Source of the DNA: Trema orientale
Taxonomy: Eukaryota > Streptophyta > Magnoliopsida > Rosales > Cannabaceae
Length of the DNA: 64,000 nucleotides
Assembly: GCA_002914845.1 (NCBI GenBank)
Contig: JXTC01000008.1
Coordinates: 2,036,875 to 2,100,874 of the forward strand
Direction: 5' to 3'
This document shows, piece by piece, positions 56,745 through 64,000 of this stretch. Under the pieces are notes generated by a model. That model was not told the origin of the DNA. It saw nothing but the letters and a program-made list of their open reading frames with translations, and made no database searches. A program made the position numbers and the translations under genes. Position 1 is the stretch's first letter. Every line of letters starts with the position of its first letter.

Positions 56745-59545
56745 TCACTTCAAATGAATACTTTCTTTCAAGGACTTCAAAACTTTTTTACAAGCTAGTT
56801 TTTTACTTGTCTTATTGTTTAAATTTGTTGATGTATGTTTGTACACAATCCCATTTGCTTCAACCTCTATTGTAATAGAAGCTTCACCATTTTCCAAGCA
56901 CTCAACTGGTTCTTTCAAATTATAGTGCATTTTTTTGCATAGATCATTCAACTCTTTTTTGCAGGATATATGAAGTTTTATAGTCTCTGGTGTTATCAAT
57001 GGCTCCAATAGAGGCTTTATACTTTGAAAGACAATTTCTTGTCATATTCTGAATCAAAAAACATTGCCCCAGCAAGACTGTATAACATCTCCAAATACCT
57101 ACCAATAATAAATATAAAAACAATAAAATAAAATAAAATAAAATAACCTTTTTCTAAGAACCTTTAAGAAGAGGTAGAAGCTAGTAAGAGTAAAATATCC
57201 TCACTAGTTGACAGGTTTCTATGGCAAACATTCTTATTTACTTGGAAAATGTTCATCTTTTAGCTCTAACATAAAAGATAAGTACTAAGTGGGATATGAC
57301 TTAAGAACCATAGCATCCACCTAATTAGTTCCTACCGTGGACCATTAAAAAAATATAACAAATATAAAACAGAAAAATACACAGGAAACAAAGAAACTAG
57401 TGTATGATAGATGTGACAAAAATAATAACTGAACTTTGGGACAGAAATCTGGGAGTCCCATCGAAATGTTGATTCTAAACACAACTTCTCAAAATTGTTC
57501 GTAGCGACGCTGGTATGGCTATGCGGTTTATGTGAGGCATGAAGAATGTGCTTGTGTAATCCCGCCTTGATTGCCGATAGTGCATAACAATCATTAATGT
57601 TTACAGAAGGAGACCTCATATCAGTTAATAATCCCGGCGAAATCCCGGGATATTCTTTATGTAAATGCATTGTGATGAGGTAGTCTAAAACTTCTTTTTT
57701 TTTTTTTTTTCTGACGAATAGGCAGTCTAATCTGTATCCCTATAGAAATTCAGGCCGCTGCACAAAAGGAACATTGTTTCAACTTGACCAAGTAGAAGAG
57801 TCTAGTTATCTACAGGTATAAAATTGCTTCATTAAACAACATGCTTTAGCTGCAGTTGTCCACAACATAAATTATATAATTTTGGTGCATAATTATAAAC
57901 TTCTTAAAAAAAAAAGCTTTAATTGAAGTTATTTTCTTAAATTTTATACAACTTATCACTGAAGAGACAAATCCCCACAAATGGTAGGAAATAAAGAATA
58001 AGAGAGGCTCCTTTGCATGACAATGAACAAATTACACACGAGACGATGCTAACGATCTATTCACACACTTATTTCGCAGAATTTTATGATACGAATTTTG
58101 GTTTTGGTCAGTTGAACTTCAATAGTACCTGATAATATCTTGGAACCTCAGGGAGCATGTAAGAACCATGAGTCGATCAGTGCTTCATCCAACAGAGAAG
58201 GATCACGGAATGAGTAGATAAGTTGGGACTCTAGAAAGTTCAATGTTGATAAGCTTCTCCAGGTGTAATTGGAAATGTCTCTCATAGGGTTTAGAGTCAA
58301 AGTGAACCTCCATACCAATCCAGTTCATTAAACTTAAGTTATGTATCTCGCCACCAACCATGGAAGGCACCAATAAGTGCCTGCACGATTTCAGCAACTC
58401 TCTTACTTTTTACCTTCGTTGTTCCTCAAATATATATTTTAGTCATGTTACCAAGGGAGTCCTCCTGCAATGATTTAGTGGCAGAAATATCTCCAGGAAT
58501 GAACCAATTTCTTGGGATTGCAAGGCTCGTCTCGGATAAAGCCCTACAACAAAAGTCAAGATGCAGAAAATTGGCTAGAAATTAGCTAAATACTAGCATC
58601 TCAAAGTTATTTAAGTACAGTAATTCAACATCAATATCTAATAATTAATTGATCGAAATACTTACAACTTAAAGCGTATATGAGTGCAAAACTAACAGTA
58701 TTAAAGTAGCTGGTTAAACATTCTCTAATTATCAGCTAACCAAATTTTCTGGAGACTGAATAAAGATTGAGTAGCTTGATTCTTCAAAATAAAATAAAAA
58801 TAAAAATATCTCATGGACAAAGGCATTTTATGCAGAAACACGTAAACTCTGTCTTTGATTTACTTTATTGTCTCCTTATGTTTTCCGACTTAGTTCTAAT
58901 ATATGAACTAGGTTAACAAATTTTCACCATTAGGCATCAACAAAAATTTCATGCACAAAGATAAGCTAGGATGAGAAGCACCAATCTTATGTGGAGCTTC
59001 TCAAATGTCCTATTTTAAGACCATGGGCTTGGAAATTCATTGGAAGTAAGCAAAAAATTATTGAATTATCTCTCTATCTGATTCCTATATCTTTTCTCTC
59101 ACTACCATCTATTCTTCTGTTTCTCTCTCTGAAAATCTTCTTTCTTTCTTTATTTTCTTCCTCCTCTTTTTCTTCTTTTTCTCTACCATGTCCGACCATC
59201 ACATAATTTTTAAACAAAAATTGAATCATACAAGAGGATATATTGTCCCAAAAGATTGTGGCATCAAACTCACAAATATTACAACATCAAGAACCATGAA
59301 AGAACGCTTAAACTAAAAGAGAAAAAGAAATGTTACCGAAAGTTTTCTCTCACATGCAAGCTTAAATAGGGCAGCATTAGAGATTACTTTGTCCTTATTC
59401 ACACGTAAAAGTTCTTCATGCTGATTTTGGTAGGTTTTCAAAAGCTGCCGAGTAGTAGCATATTTAAGAAATGAAGTTCCAAGAGTTTTTATAGAGTCAA
59501 AATTGAAATTGTCTTGGAGCTCTTTGTCGTAATAGCTTCCAAAAC
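56745..59545 (-). pseudogene. DCL2: DICER-LIKE 2 relic: RNase IIIa, RNase IIIb and dsRNA-binding domain, frameshifted
   Basis: Plant DCL2 makes 22-nt siRNAs from double-stranded RNA in antiviral and transgene silencing. Four exon blocks remain on the minus strand, with GT-AG borders. 59545-59337: VLEAITTK, frameshift, then DSIKTLGTSFLKYATTRQLL and ISNAALFKLACERK (RNase IIIa). 58543-58129: GFIRDEP, WFIPGDISATKSLQEDS, a stop, VAEIVQALIGAF, frameshift, MNWIGMEVHFDSKPYERHFQ, YSFRDPSLLDEAL, frameshift, HGSYMLPEVPRYYQ. 57691-57435: VLDYLITMHLHKEYPGISPG, LLTDMRS, IKAGLHKHILHASHK (RNase IIIb). 57098-56745: VFGDVIQS, frameshifts, then an intact LITPETIKLH and a dsRNA-binding domain (KKELNDLCKKMHYNL, SITIEVEANGIVYKHTSTN, KKLACKKVLKSLKE) to a stop. 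The RNase IIIb signature just before VLDYLI is replaced by a poly(T/A) tract. Helicase, DUF283 and PAZ parts are not found upstream. Several frameshifts make a working dicer impossible. A functional DCL2 presumably lies elsewhere. Confidence 0.88.
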
Positions 59546-60043
59546 CTGTAATGCAAATATAGCTTGGCCCAAGTTAATACTTCATATTAAAAGGTTCGAA
59601 GAGTATAGTTAACCGTAGATATAAACACAAAACAATCAATAAACAAACCTTGAGTTACAGAAAAAAGACAAAGCTGAGGTTCGTTTCCAATATGTGACTT
59701 GTTTAATTTGATCAAAACAGTGGACTGCTTGTAGACTGAATGATAAACCTTTAAATACTTTATATATTAAATTTCCCAGACATCTACATAAACTACATAC
59801 GTGTACTAAAATATTTGCTAACTCTTCTTATGATTGTTCCAAGTGCACTAGAAATATTGCTAAATCTTCCTAACAATTCCAAATAAAAAATCAAACATCT
59901 CAGCGTCGCAAATTGATAACTTATACAACCATTCCTTGCAGATCAATCCCACCTATGTTTGGAAATTACACGAAACTCGACAGAAATTATATATCAACAG
60001 AAACATGAAGAAGCGGAGTCAACAGATGCACACTAATATATAT
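59546..60043. other. Stretch 5' of the DCL2 relic
   Basis: A possible further exon end (minus strand, about 59700-59650, TSHIGNEPQLCLFSVTQ followed by a GTTTGT donor-like site) is not firmly assignable. Nothing else recognised. Confidence 0.3.
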
Positions 60044-60283
60044 GGTTGTCAATCCAGTAGGTTTTTTTTTTTTTAACCTATGTGTAGGTATTTTTTTTTA
60101 GCCGTTGGATCATCATCTAATGGTGATCCAACGGCTATAATAATGTGCATGAAATGACGTGCATCATTAATGTTATTTCTCTCTCTTACTTTTTAATATA
60201 AAAAAATATGCAAAAAAAAATTTCATTGGCCAAATTAATACCTATGCATAGGTAAAAAAAAAAAAATACCTACTAGATTGGTG

Positions 60284-60285
<2 letters not shown>
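60044..60285. mobile_element. TA-associated MITE family, copy 6
   Basis: Ends GGTTGTCAATCCAGTAGGT and CCTACTAGATTGGTGCCC. It carries a perfect internal hairpin, AGCCGTTGGATCA / TGATCCAACGGCT, with an 11-base loop. It is followed by a (TA)n run to about 60324 and preceded by ATATATAT. Confidence 0.9.
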
Positions 60286-60326
<41 letters not shown>

Positions 60327-62455
60327 AATGAGGAGAAAAGTTCAGCTATGAAAGGAGCGAGAGAGATAATGCGGACTTAGAAGAACGAAAGATAAAAGAA
60401 AGAAGGATTCAATCACAATGAAGAAATTAAGTAAAGAGAAACAACACGAAAAGATAGAGTCAACAGCGAGAACTAACTAAAGTGATAAAAGTCAAGAGAA
60501 AGTATCAGAAAAGAAAATCAAGAGTAAGAATAGGGATTGACTAAAAAGAATAATATAGATAAAATAAAGAAGAGTGCAAAAGTGAATCTTAATATAAAGA
60601 ATGAATAATGACATAAAAATTCTCTAATTTTTGACTTTTTCTATAAAAAAAATGCTGACTTTTGAACTCTCACAAATTAATATCATTACATTTACAACTC
60701 TTGCAAATTAACACCCTCATTTTCATTTTTTCAAATTTATTCCATGAGCAAGTTAAAAGACGCAAATATCTTATATTAACTTATTAAAAGGGTTTAAATT
60801 TGAACAAAAATATTTCATAATTATTTTTTTGGTTATTAATTGGAGAAAAAAAATTGGGTGACTTGTGCTAATTAGTTTAAATCATTTTCAATAATTTTTT
60901 TGTAATTAACCATTTTTACTTCCCATTCTAATTTTTTACATTTCTGTTTCAAATTAGAAGTTAAGCAAAAACTAGTATTAAAATATCTTTCAGAAATTTT
61001 ATTAGTGTTTGATAAGTTTTTATTAAATTAATGAAAATAGGGATTATCAATTTTGACCATCTTTTAATTCATGTGATGAAAAGAAGGACAACATATAAAC
61101 TATTTACAAAAGTAAGACTTTCATTGTCATGTCATTTATTGAATATTTCGGAATTCCAAAGTTATCTCTGATTCGACCCAGTCGAAAATTTTCGACTAAA
61201 TTAAAAAGTCAAAAGTGACGGAGACGGCACCGGGAAGACGGTCAACCATGTTCGACTACAGTTGAATACCGATCGAAAATTTTCGACCGGTTGCTTTGAT
61301 CCCAATCAAATTGTTCGACTTTGGTCGAACGGTGGTTCGACCCTAGTAAAAAAGTTTCGACTTAGGTCGAAATTTTCTGGCCACCGGTCGAAAAACGATC
61401 GGAACAACTAGAAGAGGCGGCCAAACAAGTTCGACCACGGTCGAAATTTTTCAACCTTAGTCGAGTGAAGGCGTCGCCACCAGGGTAGGGATCTGGACCG
61501 ATAATAGTGGTTGAAGTAGTTTTAAGTTTGTTGAAAAAATATGATATCCAAATAATTTTACGCGTGTGACATGACAATAGAGGTTAGTTTTGAAAATATT
61601 AATGAGTGAGTCATTTTTCATCACAAGAGTTTAATAGACCTTTAGGTGCAAATTCCTCATTCTTTTACTATTAAAATCAATTAATTGGCCATCAGGATTT
61701 TACAAATTTAGAAATACTTAAAAAGTCGGAATATTAATTTGCAAGAATATAAATATCAATGTATTAGTTTATAGAATTCAAAAGTCTGATTATTAATTTA
61801 CATGATATTAAAAGTTTAACATATTAATTTACAAAATTTCAAAAATTAGAGTATTAATATGCAGAAGTTCAAAAATCAGAATTTGAAATTGTAATCTTTT
61901 GTATTTGTACAGTAATCAAAGCTTTTTAACTTTTATTAATATTATTCCTTTGAGAAACTCATTTTTTAGGATTTTTTTTTTTTTGAAAAGTTAAAAATCG
62001 AGATATTTATATAGCATTATCCCTTTAAAATAACATCCAATGGAAAGAATAAAGGATGAAGGGAAATGATTTTGATAAATTTCCGTTTTCGGAGCATAGG
62101 GCTTTAGCAAGGAGGAAACGAAATCCACTGACTTCCCACCCTAAGTTTGTACAAGAAATTCAATTCAGATCAGATCAAACTAACCAGTAAAATGTTTTCT
62201 ATTCAACAACATTGTAGAGTACTGTAAATAATTAAAATGTGTCATAAAACTGATGCTACACTAAATTCTTTCAAAGAAGAAAAATGGGAACCAAAAAAAA
62301 AAAAAAACCACTCATCAAGACGAGCTTTTCGGCACGTCGCCTTATGCTCTCTGCCAGCAGTTGCCAAAAAATATTCTCCGACCATAACAAACGAGAAGCA
62401 CAAGGCAATATTTAGATAACCATTTTTGTTTCTAAACGAGGACTCACTGATTTAC
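60286..62455. other. Non-coding stretch with a (TA)n run and a TTCGAC cluster
   Basis: A (TA)n run at 60289-60324 is followed by purine-rich sequence to about 60600. At about 61170-61465 the hexamers TTCGAC and GTCGAA occur more than a dozen times in 300 bp. The rest is AT-rich. No gene recognised. Confidence 0.5.
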
Positions 62456-63994
62456 TCACTTCTCTTTCTTAGCCAAGGCCTCTGCTTTGAACTCACTGCC
62501 AGCAGTTACCACGAAGCCTGCGCCAACCTGGAATGCAGTTCAACGAAATAGTAAGATCCCAACTGCAACTGTGAATAAAACAGAGGGAAGGAGAGAGAAT
62601 CTAACTTGGCAATCTTTCAATACGACACGCTCTTGGAGCTGTACATTGCTGCAAATTACTGAACCTTGAATTGAACAACCATCCCCAATGGTAACATGAT
62701 TCATAACTATTGAATTAACAACCTGTACGTATCAGAAAATACAGTGACAGAACTTGAGGTCTCGGTCTTCAGGAACTTATAACAGAAGACCAACAAAATA
62801 AATACAATTGCACTAATCAAATAATAAAGGAAAAGAAATACAGAGAGCAGATTATGCTTATCCCTCTAGCCTTCTATAATCAAGAAACTCTTGTACCTTT
62901 ACATTAGAACCTATCCGGCAGTGACGGCCAATAACAGATCTTTTCACGCTGCACTTGTCACCCATTTGCGAACCTTCCCCTAGCATACATTGTGGTCCCA
63001 CCTAAAATCATTCAACCACCAGATGAGGACAACAAAATGACCTTAACTCGAAAACTTGTTGTAATCCCCTAAACTCACAGTTGTTTTAGATCCAAGCTCT
63101 GCTGAAGGATGTATTATGTTATGATGGGCAGACAAAGAATACCCTGACAAATGAATCTTCTCCCCTATGACCTGACACAGTTGAAGAGAGAAGGAAAGAA
63201 TCTTAAAACCACATAAAATATAACTACACCCTGAAATGCAGCTAAGAAAACGATTAAATTTATTCTCTTGAGAAAGAAAGAGGGAGGCCACATGACTCCA
63301 TTAGAAGAGAGGAAAAGATAGTTCAAAAGATAGCTTTTACAGTAGTCTCACATCTCGATTAATGTCACTGAATGCTTGGATGGAATTTAATCGTGCACAG
63401 TACTTGCTGCTGTCAGCAATATAAACACAGCATTTATGAGTCCTTCGGACAGGGGAAGAGCCATTAGGACCTGAAGTATAGAGTTGGTGAAAGCTTGGTT
63501 TTGATGCATTAGCCAGGATCTGAGACTGAACCAGTTGGTTATTCTGGGAACCAACCTTCTCATTTCCATTTTCTTCTGGTTGTGGTGTGCCATTTAACAC
63601 TACTTCTGACCTCTAATATTCACACACACAAAAATAAACTAAACTAAATTAAATTAAATTAAATTAAAAAAATAAAAAAATAAAAAAAACACTTGCAGCG
63701 ATCTCCTAGGAAATCATCCAAAAGGAACCTATTAAGTAGCGACCAAAGTGAACTAACCAGTTGGCTCCGGACAAGGTAAGGTAATACATCTTGCCTTAAA
63801 CTATGAAATGTGTCCTTTTGATCTAGAACTTCCTGTAGAACAGACCTGGGAGGGAATCAGGAACTAACAACCGAAAGTGACTGACAACCAAATTTCTATC
63901 CAAAGCAGTTGAGAAAAAAAAATTAAAAGAAAAAGGGCAAAAACCTCTTAAATGCGTATAAATGAGCATCCATCAGATCTGATTGAATTTCCAT
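62456..63994 (-). CDS. EIF2B3: eIF2B gamma subunit, C-terminal exons (gene continues beyond right edge)
   Basis: Translation initiation factor eIF2B, gamma subunit, a cytosolic member of the catalytic gamma-epsilon half of the GDP-GTP exchange factor for eIF2. Seven exons on the minus strand: 63994-63945 (MEIQSDLMDAHLYAFK), 63845-63758 (SVLQEVLDQK...LPYLVRSQL), 63612-63352 (KPSFHQLYTSG, RTHKCCVYIADSSKYCARLN, FSDINRD), 63171-63079 (VIGEKIHLSGYSLSAHHNII), 63001-62897 (GEGSQMGDKCSVKRSVIGRH), 62722-62606 (VVNSIVMNHVTIGDGCSIQG, CSNVQLQERVVLKDCQ) and 62527-62456 (VGAGFVVTAGSEFKAEALAK, stop). All borders are GT-AG and the frame is open throughout (261 codons plus stop). The last four exons form the left-handed beta-helix of hexapeptide repeats typical of this family. 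The N-terminal nucleotidyltransferase-like domain lies right of the window. A dead copy sits at 46240-48226. Confidence 0.93.
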
Positions 63995-64000
63995 CTATAA

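Overview
This window is nuclear DNA from a flowering plant, most likely a eudicot. Genes carry spliceosomal GT-AG introns, the intergenic DNA is AT-rich and packed with short transposons, and the gene families are plant ones: MATE/DETOXIFICATION transporters, a CC-NB-ARC-LRR resistance gene, a DICER-LIKE 2 relic and eIF2B-gamma. The species cannot be named from the sequence. Two bases are undetermined (N at about 21223 and 48353).

Layout. (1) 1-39 kb holds a tandem array of three MATE transporter genes, all on the + strand. MATE1 is cut by the left edge (exons from 1, stop at 4292). MATE2 (19442-22256, 489 aa) and MATE3 (35213-38219, 486 aa) are complete. All three share the same exon boundaries and phases, and exons 3 to 6 have identical lengths. 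Sequence shared upstream and downstream of the genes shows that whole gene units were duplicated. MATE1's last intron has grown to 3.1 kb through two insertions, one of them flanked by a 10-bp direct repeat. MATE3's first intron differs from MATE2's almost exactly by one MITE. (2) Between the MATE genes lie transposon remains: a large inverted repeat (about 11.6-13.0 kb against 16.2-18.4 kb), three related 1-3 kb repeats with TGTCACGACC-like ends, a broken Copia integrase, a LINE-type RNase H relic, three tRNA-derived SINEs and several MITE families. (3) 39-46 kb has no gene I recognise. It holds foldback elements, an AT-rich element and a third SINE. (4) 46-64 kb, all on the - strand, contains a decayed eIF2B-gamma pseudogene (46.2-48.2 kb), an intact single-exon CNL resistance gene (49678-52929, 1083 aa), a truncated and frameshifted DCL2 relic (56745-59545), and the seven 3' exons of an apparently intact eIF2B-gamma gene (62456-63994).

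How it fits together. The MATE cluster is a detoxification/secondary-metabolite transport array grown by tandem duplication. The right side is a defence-related segment: a resistance gene and the remains of an antiviral RNA-silencing gene lie between two copies of eIF2B-gamma, one dead and one intact, which suggests an old local duplication. Because several loci occur as paralogous pairs, many transposon insertions can be checked against an empty site inside this same window. That is the most useful property of the sequence.
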